NCBI GenBank assembly: GCA_018242215.1
Contig: JAFECG010000005.1
Span: 1-64,000 of the forward strand
DNA from: Pseudomonadota bacterium
Lineage (GTDB): Bacteria; Pseudomonadota; Alphaproteobacteria; Rhizobiales; Hyphomicrobiaceae
Direction: 5' to 3'
Length of the DNA: 64,000 bases
Each line of letters starts with the position of its first letter. Positions within the stretch are counted from its first letter, which is position 1. Both the position numbers and the translations under genes were made by a program. The notes beneath the pieces are model-generated. The model did no database searches and had not been told where the DNA came from. It worked only from the letters and a program-made list of their open reading frames with translations. This document shows, one piece after another, positions 18,249-27,656 of this stretch.

Positions 18249-19229
18249 ATGTTTGAGACCGCGCCCCTCGAGAGAACCAAATCGACGTTGAGATCGAGGC
18301 CGAGCGTTGCGGTCTTGTTGCCGTGCTATAATGAGGCAGCAGCGATCGGATCCGTAATCGACAGCTTTCGAAGTGCGCTCCCGGAAGCATCCATTTACGT
18401 TTATGACAACAACTCTACTGACGACACGGTGCGCGTTGCGACCGCGCACGGCGCGATCGTCAGAAAAGAGATGCGCCAAGGCAAAGGCCATGTCGTCAGA
18501 CGTATGTTCGGCGATATCGAAGCGGACATCTATGTTCTTGCGGACGGCGACGATACTTATGATGCCGCGTCGGCGCCTTTGCTTATACGGACATTGCGGC
18601 GCGGGCCTTTCGATGTCGTGAATGCGGCGCGGGATGAGCAATCGACTGCGGCCTACCGGCCGGGCCATCGTTTCGGCAATCGGCTCTTCTCGGGTGCGGT
18701 GCGGTTTGCCTTTGGCGCTACGTGGTCCGATATGCTTTCCGGCTATAAAGTCATGTCGCGGCGCTTCGTAAAAACCTTTCCCATCGCTTCAAAGGGTTTC
18801 GAGATCGAAACGGAACTGTTGATTCACACCGTGGAGACGCGCGCGTCAACGACAGAGGTGCCGACCCCTTATCGCGAGCGCGGCGAAGGCTCGGTCAGCA
18901 AACTCAGAACGTTTCGCGACGGGTTTCGGATTCTGCGCGTGATCTTTTTGCTGATCAAAGACGAGAGGCCGCTTCAATTCTTTTCGGCTGTCGCTGCGGT
19001 TCTCTCCCTGACCGCGCTCGTTCTCGCATGGCCGATCTTCGTGGAGTTCGCCCATACCGGCCTTGTGCCTCGATTGCCGACAGCCGTGCTTTCCACTGGT
19101 TTGATGCTCGCGGCGTTTCTGGCGTTCTTCAGCGGCCTTCTGCTGGATGGTTTGGCGGCATCGAGACGAGAAGCGAAGCGGCTTGCTTATCTCAACATGA
19201 CGGGCGTGATGCCCAGCGATGAGGCCTGA
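18249..19229 (+). CDS. Polyprenyl-phosphate glycosyltransferase-like GT2 protein
   Basis: 326 aa. The GT-A domain (VAVLLPCYNEAAAIG; YVYDNNSTDDT; DxD-type ADGDDTYD; SDMLSGYKVMSRR) resembles dolichyl/undecaprenyl-phosphate glucosyl or mannosyl transferases. It is followed by two C-terminal transmembrane helices (about 240-262 and 275-300). Such enzymes load a sugar onto a C55/C50 phosphate at the cytosolic face. It overlaps the downstream GtrA gene in a TGATG arrangement and follows the membrane protein by 1 bp, which places load, flip and transfer steps in one operon. Confidence 0.86.
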   Translation: MFETAPLERTKSTLRSRPSVAVLLPCYNEAAAIGSVIDSFRSALPEASIYVYDNNSTDDTVRVATAHGAIVRKEMRQGKGHVVRRMFGDIEADIYVLADGDDTYDAASAPLLIRTLRRGPFDVVNAARDEQSTAAYRPGHRFGNRLFSGAVRFAFGATWSDMLSGYKVMSRRFVKTFPIASKGFEIETELLIHTVETRASTTEVPTPYRERGEGSVSKLRTFRDGFRILRVIFLLIKDERPLQFFSAVAAVLSLTALVLAWPIFVEFAHTGLVPRLPTAVLSTGLMLAAFLAFFSGLLLDGLAASRREAKRLAYLNMTGVMPSDEA

Positions 19230-19618
19230 TGCCGTCCCGCGTCATATATTTTCTGGTGGTTGGTACCGCCGGCTTCGTATTCGATATGTCATGTCTGTGG
19301 TTTTGGATTGAGATTTGTGGCCTCGGTCCTGTGCCGGCGCGTCTGCTGGCGTTTGCGGCGTCGATCTGTCTTACCTACGTGTTGAACCGGTCCATAACGT
19401 TCGCCGATCGCCCGTCCCGCGGTTTCGAACAGGCCGTACTTTACGCGATAGTAAGCATCGCGGCCGGAGTTGCGAACGTCGCAACCTACATCGCCATGCT
19501 CCATCTGCTCCCGCCATTTCGGTCTGCGCCCTATATCGCATTGCCCGTCGGCGTGGCGGTTGGAATGATAATTAACTTCACCCTCTATAATTTCGCGGTT
19601 TTCCGCCCGCGCGTTTAA
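19229..19618 (+). CDS. GtrA-family membrane protein (putative polyprenyl-P-sugar flippase)
   Basis: 129 aa with four predicted transmembrane helices, the standard GtrA size and shape. It has FDMSCLWFW after TM1, LTYVLNRSITF between TM2 and TM3, and NFTLYNFAVF at the end. GtrA proteins are thought to translocate undecaprenyl-phosphate-linked monosaccharides. Start and upstream stop share bases (TGATG), so translation is coupled to the GT2 gene. A 106-bp gap separates it from the HAD-UbiA gene. Confidence 0.88.
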   Translation: MPSRVIYFLVVGTAGFVFDMSCLWFWIEICGLGPVPARLLAFAASICLTYVLNRSITFADRPSRGFEQAVLYAIVSIAAGVANVATYIAMLHLLPPFRSAPYIALPVGVAVGMIINFTLYNFAVFRPRV

Positions 19619-19724
19619 AAGCATTTAGACAGCAATACTTGAGCAACTACACTAGAAGCGGCAATCGCTCGATGCGCATTTGTATGGTATATTGGATGAT
19701 ACGTCTTTTCATCACGAGCAGGGG

Positions 19725-21182
19725 ATGATGCTCCACGAGTTGTCACAGCATGCGGCCGAGCAGGCCCACGAAGTGCCGCTTTGTGTCGACCTCGATGGGA
19801 CACTCATTCGTTCCGACATGCTCGTCGAAGGACTTTTAGCTGCTCTCCGCAGTCCCCGGTCCCTGCTCGATTTGTCGAGATCCATCTGGGGTGGTCGGGC
19901 GGTTCTGAAAAAACGTGTTGCGGAACTCGCGGAAACCGACCCTCAATTCTTGCCATACAACGAACAGCTGATTGCCTATCTGCGTGAACAGAAAACTTCG
20001 GGTCGTCAGCTGGTGCTTGCGACTGCGGCCGATTCTGAGGTCGCGCACAAAATAGCCGATCACCTTGGCATCTTCGACGAAGTCATTTCGTCGGACGGCA
20101 TCACAAATCTCAAAGGTGAAACGAAGGCACGAGCGCTAGAGGCGCGCTTCGGCAAGAAGAACTTCGCCTTCGTCGGCGGTGATGATGCCGACCTACCGGC
20201 CCTTATAGCTGCCAAATCGATCGTTCTGGTCAACGCTCCCGATCGGGTGCGAAGAGCCTCGCTTCGCAAGACGGTGCTCGAAGCCGAGTTCAATGAAAAA
20301 AAGCCGATCTTTGGATCGCTTCTCAAGGCCATGCGGCCCTACCAGTGGGTGAAAAACTTTCTGGTCTTCGTTCCGATGCTTACTGCGCATGCTCTGTTGG
20401 ATGCGAAAAGCTGGATCGCGGCATTGCTGCTGCTGGGTTCGTTCTGCGCAACGGCGTCATCCATTTATATCTTCAACGATCTTACCGACCTCGCGGAAGA
20501 CCGGCGCCATCCACGTAAGAGATCTCGGCCATTCGCCAGCGGTGCGCTTTCTGTGAAAGCCGGGTTGGCATCGTCCGCTGTTCTGCTTGTTCTCGGACTG
20601 GTGCTCGGCAGCCTCTCCGGCGCGGGCACGATTGTCGTCGCCTACGCAGTGGCATCAATCCTTTATTCCTGGTTCCTTAAGGTGTTTCCTCTCGTCGATG
20701 TCTTCATGCTGGCGGGGCTCTACACTATCCGTTTGCTGGGCGGCGGGATCGCGACCGGTCATCCCGTTTCTCCATGGCTCCTCGGTTTTTCGGGCTTTCT
20801 CTTTCTTAGCCTTGCACTCGTGAAGCGGACTGAAGAATTGGGATCTGCAATCCATGCGGGCGGCGCCGGGGGGAAAGTGTCTGCGCGCCGCGGCTATTAC
20901 GCGAGCGATCTTCAGGTCCTTCAGCTTTTTGGATGTGCATCGGCATTTGCTGCGAGCGTCGTGCTCGCACTTTTCGTGGGCAGCACTGCCGCATCTGCCC
21001 AATACAGCCGCCCGGAAGCACTCTGGGCGATCGTCCCTCTCATTCTATTCTGGGAATGCCGGATCTGGCTTTCTGCTTCGCGCGGCTACATGCATGACGA
21101 TCCGATCGTATATGCCGCGCGGGATTGGGTCTCCTGGCTTGTAGCGGCCTTCGTGATCATCCTTGGGGCCATTGCGATTTAA
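19725..21182 (+). CDS. HAD-UbiA fusion: phosphatase plus polyprenyl-phosphate (phosphoribosyl)transferase-like
   Basis: 485 aa from the first ATG of an ATGATG pair at 19725; the open frame extends to a TTG at 19680. The N-terminal HAD domain is complete: DLDGT nucleophile (D22/D24), LATAAD, the Lys in NLKGETKA, and GGDDADLP. The C-terminal UbiA membrane domain has the prenyl-diphosphate motif NDLTDLAED at about 251-259 and RRHPRKRSRPFASG. Its closest characterised relatives, as I recall, are decaprenyl-phosphate 5-phosphoribosyltransferases, whose product must be dephosphorylated. A fused HAD phosphatase would do that step. With GT2, GtrA and GT-C-like neighbours it suggests pentofuranosyl lipid-carrier synthesis (inference). 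Confidence 0.86.
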   Translation: MMLHELSQHAAEQAHEVPLCVDLDGTLIRSDMLVEGLLAALRSPRSLLDLSRSIWGGRAVLKKRVAELAETDPQFLPYNEQLIAYLREQKTSGRQLVLATAADSEVAHKIADHLGIFDEVISSDGITNLKGETKARALEARFGKKNFAFVGGDDADLPALIAAKSIVLVNAPDRVRRASLRKTVLEAEFNEKKPIFGSLLKAMRPYQWVKNFLVFVPMLTAHALLDAKSWIAALLLLGSFCATASSIYIFNDLTDLAEDRRHPRKRSRPFASGALSVKAGLASSAVLLVLGLVLGSLSGAGTIVVAYAVASILYSWFLKVFPLVDVFMLAGLYTIRLLGGGIATGHPVSPWLLGFSGFLFLSLALVKRTEELGSAIHAGGAGGKVSARRGYYASDLQVLQLFGCASAFAASVVLALFVGSTAASAQYSRPEALWAIVPLILFWECRIWLSASRGYMHDDPIVYAARDWVSWLVAAFVIILGAIAI

Positions 21183-21213
21183 CAGCACAACCGAACTCAC
21201 CGAGACATGACCG

Positions 21214-21582
21214 ATGAACGTGCAAACCCTTGCGCTCATTTTGATAGCCGTAACGATATCGGCAGCTGCACAGATCCTCTTTAAGCTCGGACTCGTCTCC
21301 AGCGCGCCCGCAAATTCCCCGCATGGAGGCACATCCGGACTTTTGGCTGCGCTCCTAACACCAGGCGTTCTGATCGGCTTGGCACTCTATGGCGTCGGGA
21401 CACTGGTATGGCTTACCGCGCTCAGTCGCGTGGAGGTTTCTCAGGCCTATCCCTTCGTAGGGCTGGGATTTGTTCTCACCGCTATATTCGGCTACTTTCT
21501 CTTCGATGATCACATCACCCTCCAACGCCTCGGCGGCATTTTCTTGGTCATCGCCGGAATTGTCGTCATTGCCCGGAGTTGA
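21214..21582 (+). CDS. EamA/SMR-type small membrane transporter (ArnE/ArnF-like)
   Basis: 122 aa with four hydrophobic helices. It has IAVTISAAAQILFKLG in TM1, GVGTLVWLTALSRVEVSQAYPFVGLGFV in the middle, and a C-terminal LQRLGGIFLVIAGIVVIA. This is the half-size EamA/SMR layout used by ArnE/ArnF to flip 4-amino-arabinose-undecaprenol phosphate. It lies 31 bp after the HAD-UbiA gene. The likely role is moving the lipid-linked sugar made by the block to the periplasmic face. Dimerisation with itself would be needed because no second half is adjacent. Confidence 0.82.
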   Translation: MNVQTLALILIAVTISAAAQILFKLGLVSSAPANSPHGGTSGLLAALLTPGVLIGLALYGVGTLVWLTALSRVEVSQAYPFVGLGFVLTAIFGYFLFDDHITLQRLGGIFLVIAGIVVIARS

Positions 21583-21679
21583 TTTCGGAGAATGATGACG
21601 GTGCTCGGGTCGACGCGACTTTCTGTCGACATCCAAAGTCCTTAGCTCTTCAGGGTCAGGTGCGTGAGAGAGTTCCGAT

Positions 21680-22534
21680 ATGGTCTGGCGTAGGCGAACT
21701 CTTTTAAGCGGATTGCTCTTCCTTCTGGCGGGTGCGACGGCCGCCAATGCTGGCTGGAAACTTTCTTTTGATGATGAGTTCAATGGCGATACCGTAGATC
21801 GCACAAAATGGCGCTTCACGAGCCGTTGGGGCGATCGAACGCTTGCAGGGAACGGGGAGAAGCAGTGCTACCAGTCCCGGTCCGTAAGTCAGTCAGACGG
21901 ATTGCTTCGCCTCACAGCCACACGTTCACCGACCGTCGCGTCCGCCTGCAAAGGAGCCTCATTCGATCTACTTTACGCCTCGGGAATGGTGACGACGATC
22001 GGTTGCAATCAATATGAAACGGCTCCCGAATGTGCCCGGCTCAGGCCTTTTTCCCAAAAGTACGGCTATTTTGAAATTCGCGCGAAACTTCCCAAAGGAA
22101 AGGGATTCTGGCCGGCGTTTTGGCTCGTCCCGAGCGACGGAACTTGGCCACCAGAAATTGATATCCTGGAAGCGTTAGGGCATCAGCCATCCAAGATCTA
22201 TCAAACGTACCACTACAACGATCCGAGTGGGGCGCATCAGAAAGATGGCCATGTCTACGAGGGAAAAGATTTCACTTCGTCATTTTCGACTTTCGGAATC
22301 GATTGGCGACCGGGGTTGCTGATCTGGTACGTCGATGGAAAGGAAACCTTTCGGGTCGCCGGGCCGACGGTCACGTCGAAAAGCATGAATATACTCATGA
22401 ACCTTGCAGTCGGTGGATACTGGCCCGGGGACCCCGACGAAACGACAACATTCCCGTCGAGCATGCTCATCGATTATATCCGCGTCTATCAACGCGTCGA
22501 TGACGGCACGCCCGACGATCTCCCGCCTCGCTAG
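21680..22534 (+). CDS. Secreted glycoside hydrolase family 16 protein
   Basis: 284 aa with an N-terminal signal (positively charged RRR, hydrophobic LLFLLAGATA, cleavage likely after ANA). The GH16 catalytic motif EIDILE is at residues 159-164, with E159 as nucleophile and E164 as acid/base. Family landmarks YGYFEIRAKLPKGKGFWPAFW and FGIDWRPGLLIWYVDG flank it. The family cleaves beta-1,3/1,4-glucans, galactans or related polymers. In an EPS cluster it probably trims or releases the home polymer in the periplasm or outside. Six Cys or so may give disulfides. Converges with the gene at 22608. Confidence 0.9.
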   Translation: MVWRRRTLLSGLLFLLAGATAANAGWKLSFDDEFNGDTVDRTKWRFTSRWGDRTLAGNGEKQCYQSRSVSQSDGLLRLTATRSPTVASACKGASFDLLYASGMVTTIGCNQYETAPECARLRPFSQKYGYFEIRAKLPKGKGFWPAFWLVPSDGTWPPEIDILEALGHQPSKIYQTYHYNDPSGAHQKDGHVYEGKDFTSSFSTFGIDWRPGLLIWYVDGKETFRVAGPTVTSKSMNILMNLAVGGYWPGDPDETTTFPSSMLIDYIRVYQRVDDGTPDDLPPR

Positions 22535-22607
22535 AACCGACATCCCGACGCATTGGCCGCCGTTCCAGCCGAAATGAACATCCGGGCGCCCACAAAGAGG
22601 TCGGAAA

Positions 22608-24206
22608 TCAATTTGTCTTAGACTTGGCGAACTCATCGATCACGAGGTCTTCATCACGGCGGCCACCAATCGAATTATAGCCCTCAAGCGTGACCGGCTC
22701 CGTATTTGCGTTTCGCACAACAAAGACATTCCGAGCAGAGGGGATCGGCACCGGGATTTCGCGATCCCACATGATCACGTCGGTCCCCTTCACGTTGATT
22801 TCCCTTTTCTGCGCCCGGAAGTCCAATGCCTTCAAAACGGCCGGGCTCAGCTTCGCAGCGAAGCCCCGCCATTTCGGTGTCTCGATATAGGCCTGCTGCG
22901 GGACGCCCCAATCAGGGCCCGCAAAATACCAGAGGAAACACCAATACGGATAATCTCCGTCGACCAGGACGACGTCGCCGGATGTGATATTTTGCTGGAG
23001 ATAGGACGCTGCCAACTTGAACCCGTCGCCCTTGTTTCTCGTCAGCTGCCCGGCAACGCCGGTGCCGACCCAGATCAGAGCCAGCCCGACCGCCAAGATC
23101 CTTCGAATGCGCGGCGTCGATGAAGTCAGATCGAATTGTTTTTCGATCGCCAGTGCCGCAAACAGACAAAGGAACGGGATGATCGTTACGAAGATGCGCT
23201 CGATCCAAGTGGGTTTCAGTCCATAGGATACCGCCGCCGCTATGATCAGCGGTACGAATACCAAGTTGGCCACCCCGATACGTTCGCCTGGCATTGTGAC
23301 CATCACGTAGATGAGCACCGCAAGGAGTCCTATTCCGAGAATGGGGCCCAGGAGGGTGAATTGCAGCGCTCCGGCTGCAAGAAACTCCCACGTCGCCCAT
23401 ATTTCGGCGAGCGAGGGCGCCGTCACATGCCCAGCCTCGCGCACGAGCGCAATCGCGACTGCCGGAAGCGCGCAGAGGCCTACGACGCATTGGCAGATAA
23501 TCCAACGCTTCGCCGCTCTGATGTCACGAGCTTCGGCCAGCATCGTGGCAGCAAGCGTGACGCAGCCGGAGATCATTATGAGTCCGGCACTGTGCGTATA
23601 AATAACCGCGAGTTGGCTGAGGATGAGATTGAGAGAGGGCGGGCTCACCAGCCGCTGCCGCTCAGGAGCCGCGCGGAGCCAGTTCATCTGGGCCACCCAA
23701 ACCCAAATGATCAACGCCATCAGGAAGGAATACATACGGACCTGATCGCCGTACGCCAGAGCTGCGGGCGAAAATGCAAACAACGTCCCGGCGATGAGCG
23801 CGCTTCGCAATCCAAAAAAGCGGCGCACGGCGGCGATCAAAATTCCGACAGCTACTACACTCCAGAGAACGCTATTCAGCATCAGCCATAGATCGCTGCG
23901 GTTGAACAGCGCCCAAAGTTCGAGCTGCAAATAATAAAGCGGAGGATGAATATCGAACCGCAAATTAGTGATCAGCGTGTTCCAAAGGCCATGCGCGATG
24001 AAGTTTGCCGACAGCAGCTCGTCCGACCAGAGCCAGCGGTGCTCGATGCCGATCAGGCGGACAAGAAATGCCGAAACCAAAATGGCGACGACGATGGACG
24101 AAGGAGCGCTCAGCCATCCTGGTGTCTCGCCGGTCGGCCTGTCTTCCAGCCGAATTTGCGGATTGGGCATAGCTGCGCGAAATCTTGCTGTTGAGTTTCC
24201 TGACAT
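22608..24206 (-). CDS. GT39-type membrane glycosyltransferase (ArnT/PMT-like)
   Basis: 532 aa from the ATG at 24206, which shares bases with the upstream stop (TGATG); GTG one codon earlier is also possible. The GT-C layout is clear: acidic loop after TM1 (WLWSDELLSANF), HPPLYYLQLELW in the second loop, about ten TM helices, and a soluble C-terminal domain. Polyprenyl-phosphate-sugar donors are used by this family at the periplasmic face. The acceptor is unknown. Last gene of a minus-strand operon of GT-C enzymes downstream of a GT2-GtrA fusion. Confidence 0.85.
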   Translation of the reverse strand: MSGNSTARFRAAMPNPQIRLEDRPTGETPGWLSAPSSIVVAILVSAFLVRLIGIEHRWLWSDELLSANFIAHGLWNTLITNLRFDIHPPLYYLQLELWALFNRSDLWLMLNSVLWSVVAVGILIAAVRRFFGLRSALIAGTLFAFSPAALAYGDQVRMYSFLMALIIWVWVAQMNWLRAAPERQRLVSPPSLNLILSQLAVIYTHSAGLIMISGCVTLAATMLAEARDIRAAKRWIICQCVVGLCALPAVAIALVREAGHVTAPSLAEIWATWEFLAAGALQFTLLGPILGIGLLAVLIYVMVTMPGERIGVANLVFVPLIIAAAVSYGLKPTWIERIFVTIIPFLCLFAALAIEKQFDLTSSTPRIRRILAVGLALIWVGTGVAGQLTRNKGDGFKLAASYLQQNITSGDVVLVDGDYPYWCFLWYFAGPDWGVPQQAYIETPKWRGFAAKLSPAVLKALDFRAQKREINVKGTDVIMWDREIPVPIPSARNVFVVRNANTEPVTLEGYNSIGGRRDEDLVIDEFAKSKTN

Positions 24207-25894
24207 CACCGCACTTGGCCGGGCTGCTCAGTTATCGTAGCGCCGATGATCGGAAGGTCGAGCGTGATTGGAGCTTTCTGCTTCGCTATTTTGTAGGTCG
24301 GAACAAAGACGTCTACCGTTCCGACCCCTTGGGCATCAGGACCGTCGTCCTTCTCCAGCTGGCCCCTGATCGAAAAGCTGGCGACCCGCTGAAAGTCGGC
24401 GCTCTGCAGAACTTTCTCAAATCGCGCCATCTCCCTTAAATCCTGCCAAAAATTCCTTTGTGCAACGATCATGGATACGCCGTGATCTTTTATCATCTGC
24501 AAGATCGCCGGCTCATCGAGATCAGCCTGCTCTACTCCGAAGCTACGTGTGACAGCGATTTTGAGAAGCAGCTTGGTCGCTCTCAGTACCTTCAAGTCTT
24601 TGCGCTTCGAATATTCCCGCGTCGCGAATGCAAAATTGCCGTCGCGATACCCTGAAAATACCACGACTCCGTTGGGCGGCGCATGGTCGACGACATATCG
24701 CGCAACCTCCCGGTATCCACTAACGACCCGCGGAGGATACCAAAAGAGGCTATAGCCATAGGTCGCAATGCCGACGAGAAGGACTGTCGCCGGTCCGGCG
24801 ATATTATGTCTTATCAGGCTGACCGCTGCCAACGCCGCGAGCAGGATCACCGGAAACAAGATCATGAGATCATGACGCAGTTCCTTATGGGCGATCATCG
24901 AGACGAACGCATATCCGCCGAGGAACCATACCGCGAGCATTGTCCATGCCCATGGTTCAAGCCGAACGCTCAGACGGCCGCTCAATGCCAATGGAAGTCC
25001 CAGGATCGCGAGTGCGACGATAGGATAGCCGAGTTGATGCGGCATCTGATACGCGTAAAACGACCAGGAGGCGAACGTGTCCTTTGCCATATCGCCCGGC
25101 TGGCCCGCAACCGCGTCGACATTGATGGCACCGAACCGGATGAACATGTACGCCGCGGGCAGTAGTGCAATGAATGCAGCTCCGAGGGCGGTCAATACGT
25201 GACGGTCTAAGAGAACTCGAAAACCGCGAGCCATCCACACCGCGGCGACGGCGGGAAGAAGCAAGAAAGCGAAGTTGTATTTCGTATAGATCGAAGCGAC
25301 GAAGAATGCAGCCGCCAGATAGACGAACTTCGGTTGGGCATCTCGCAGATAGGCGCAGACAAACACAATCGCAACGAAGCTTAAGGCATAGGCCGGGACG
25401 TCCAGCATGACCTGGCGGCCCCAGTAGGCGATTTCCGGCGTTCCTATCGTCAGCAGCGCAACACCAACCGCAGCTATTCTCGGCAACCATTGACGCGCGA
25501 ACGCGTAGGCGCCGACTGCGAGAAGAAACACAAATATCGTCTCGGTAAACTGAGCGACCACGTGGCTCACGCCGAAAAGCGCAAAAAGAATCGCCTCAAC
25601 AAAATAGAAGAACGGCGGATAGAAAATGATCGTGAGCGCTGGATAGCGGATATAGTAATCTATCGCCCAAGCCGTTGCGTGACCAAACGGATGATCATGG
25701 ATCAAATCCATTACGAATGCGCCGTTCAGGGCATGTCGGGGCGCATCGCTCCACCAGAAATCTCCTGCGACCGGCGCGGTCAACATCATGCCGGCGCTTG
25801 CCACCACGAGTGCGAGCAGAGCAATGGCTTCGGCGACGCGCGGCGATAATACCACCGCGTCGTCCTGAAGCGGCCGTTTTGCAATCAGGCTCAT
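24206..25894 (-). CDS. GT39-type membrane glycosyltransferase
   Basis: 562 aa, multi-pass. First loop WWSDAPRHALNGAF (acidic residue before the second helix) and second loop YYIRYPALTIIFYPPFFYFVEA match the PMT_2/ArnT plan. A periplasmic C-terminal region follows after about residue 400 (VVVFSGYRDGNFAFATREY). It overlaps the next gene's start by one base (TGATG). The 232 bp before its ATG contain no gene, so it may have its own promoter. Substrate unknown; a polyprenyl-phosphate hexose or pentose donor is expected from family and context. Confidence 0.84.
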   Translation of the reverse strand: MSLIAKRPLQDDAVVLSPRVAEAIALLALVVASAGMMLTAPVAGDFWWSDAPRHALNGAFVMDLIHDHPFGHATAWAIDYYIRYPALTIIFYPPFFYFVEAILFALFGVSHVVAQFTETIFVFLLAVGAYAFARQWLPRIAAVGVALLTIGTPEIAYWGRQVMLDVPAYALSFVAIVFVCAYLRDAQPKFVYLAAAFFVASIYTKYNFAFLLLPAVAAVWMARGFRVLLDRHVLTALGAAFIALLPAAYMFIRFGAINVDAVAGQPGDMAKDTFASWSFYAYQMPHQLGYPIVALAILGLPLALSGRLSVRLEPWAWTMLAVWFLGGYAFVSMIAHKELRHDLMILFPVILLAALAAVSLIRHNIAGPATVLLVGIATYGYSLFWYPPRVVSGYREVARYVVDHAPPNGVVVFSGYRDGNFAFATREYSKRKDLKVLRATKLLLKIAVTRSFGVEQADLDEPAILQMIKDHGVSMIVAQRNFWQDLREMARFEKVLQSADFQRVASFSIRGQLEKDDGPDAQGVGTVDVFVPTYKIAKQKAPITLDLPIIGATITEQPGQVR

Positions 25895-26126
25895 AACGTC
25901 GTTCTGGCCCTCATCTCCTGCGGCATCGCAAATTGCCTAGCGCTGCGTAATCCCGCCATTTGATCATACTTCTGATCACACTCCTTTAACGGCACAAACG
26001 GTCAGATCGGCCTGCGCATTATTGCACTGTTTTACGTTAACATGCCGCCGAGGCACGGGAACCAGCTCCGGGTCGCTTCATCTTTTTCCTGGGAGGGCCA
26101 GAACGCGCAAGCCTTCCGTGTTTCGG

Positions 26127-27656
26127 CTAATCGGACCGCCGCAAGACAAGGCCGCCGAAATGTCTATCGACCGTCAGAGGCAGGCCTTGGTGGTTGGTCA
26201 AATTGAACGCAGCCAACGTCTGCTCCACAGTTGCGCGCTCGACCCATGTGCGATCATTTCCAGGAGCATAATTTTCAGCCCAACCATAGACCGTGCAGTC
26301 GATATCGGAGACGTCACGGATCGGCGCTGTCGTGGCGTCGATGGGCTCCAAACGCCCCCTGAGCAAATAGTCAATTCCTTCTGGTCTGCCGAGCACGAGG
26401 ATGCGGATTTGCTTTTCGGCGCATTGCGGGATGCGCGGCTCGACGACATCGAACCCGCGCCAATCCCAACGAGACTTGAAATGTGACCATGCTGTCGGAG
26501 GGCCATTGATGACGCATATCAACAGAAAGGAGGCACCGATTGCGGCAGCGGCATCATTTAGACCGATACGTTCGCCACCACTTGTCAGATGGCCCCGGAC
26601 CATGAACATCAGCATGGTCATGAACGCCGGCACGCCGACAAACACATAGCGGGCGGTGAAAATTACAGTATGCAATGAAACGACCAGAGGTGTGACGATG
26701 AAAATTACCATCGCCACCAGAAATACAATCGATAGCCTTCTGGTTGCGGGATTCGCATACGACATGAGCAGAAAGACTATTGCGATCAGGGCGGCCGGCG
26801 TCCATCCGAACGAATAATGCTTCACACCCCATAGATCTCCCCAGATACTGGCGAGCGTAAACGGAAGCCAAAAGCCGTGCTGTGCCGTCTCCGAAAATAT
26901 GGGATAGGCGATAATAATCCATGCAGCCAAACCGACGACGGCGCCTCCGGCCATAGCCAGTCCCAAGCTCGTCGTATCCCTGCTTCTTCCCGCGATTCCG
27001 GCGCCCACGAGACTGATGCCCAGGGCACCGCAGAATAGCGCGGCGTAAATGTGCAACCACGAACAGAAGACGCCGAGAACGGCGGCGAGCACGATGTCTG
27101 ACCGAGATACTCCGCGTTCGAGGCACGCAGCCGCCAGGAATGCCGCATTCAGCGTCGCCAACATCGCTGTTTCATATACGCGACCTTCCGGAATCAACGT
27201 CAGTCCGAGAGCCGACAAAATGAAAAGTGACGCTGCCAACAAGGCGATCGGCAACAACCGTTTGCGGGATGCGGTCCAGATGAGAAGCGCAAAGAAAGCC
27301 GCTCCTACGAACCCATTCAATATAAGGATGGCGGTCCTGCCATCTCCAGCTAGCATTTGGGCAAAGTACAGCAACGAAAAATATGTCGGTGCGTTTGTGT
27401 CGCCGAGTATTCGGTCGAAAAAGGCGTCGCGAAATGGGAGATGAGGATCGCTGGCCCACAACGCAAACGCTTCGTCTGTCCAGAATTCGGAATGGGCCGT
27501 GGCGAAAACTTCAAAAATGATAAAAAAAATCAGCGACGCGACGAATATAATTCCCGCGATTGCCGTTGAATTCCGGCCTAATTGGGATTTGATCTCCGAT
27601 AGCCAGCCATGGCCGCGAAAGTCGGGTACTTCCGACTTCTCTTCGCTGATGAACAT
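26127..27656 (-). CDS. GT39-like membrane glycosyltransferase
   Basis: 509 aa from the ATG at 27656 (TGATG overlap with the upstream GT2-GtrA stop; a GTG lies one codon earlier). Cytosolic N terminus of about 35 residues, then TM1 and the GT-C loop FWTDEAFALWASDPHLPFRDAF with the acidic DE pair. ILGDTNAPTYFSLLYFAQML is the second loop. About ten further helices and a C-terminal periplasmic domain follow. Third GT-C enzyme of the minus-strand block, directly coupled to the enzyme expected to make its lipid-linked donor. Confidence 0.83.
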   Translation of the reverse strand: MFISEEKSEVPDFRGHGWLSEIKSQLGRNSTAIAGIIFVASLIFFIIFEVFATAHSEFWTDEAFALWASDPHLPFRDAFFDRILGDTNAPTYFSLLYFAQMLAGDGRTAILILNGFVGAAFFALLIWTASRKRLLPIALLAASLFILSALGLTLIPEGRVYETAMLATLNAAFLAAACLERGVSRSDIVLAAVLGVFCSWLHIYAALFCGALGISLVGAGIAGRSRDTTSLGLAMAGGAVVGLAAWIIIAYPIFSETAQHGFWLPFTLASIWGDLWGVKHYSFGWTPAALIAIVFLLMSYANPATRRLSIVFLVAMVIFIVTPLVVSLHTVIFTARYVFVGVPAFMTMLMFMVRGHLTSGGERIGLNDAAAAIGASFLLICVINGPPTAWSHFKSRWDWRGFDVVEPRIPQCAEKQIRILVLGRPEGIDYLLRGRLEPIDATTAPIRDVSDIDCTVYGWAENYAPGNDRTWVERATVEQTLAAFNLTNHQGLPLTVDRHFGGLVLRRSD

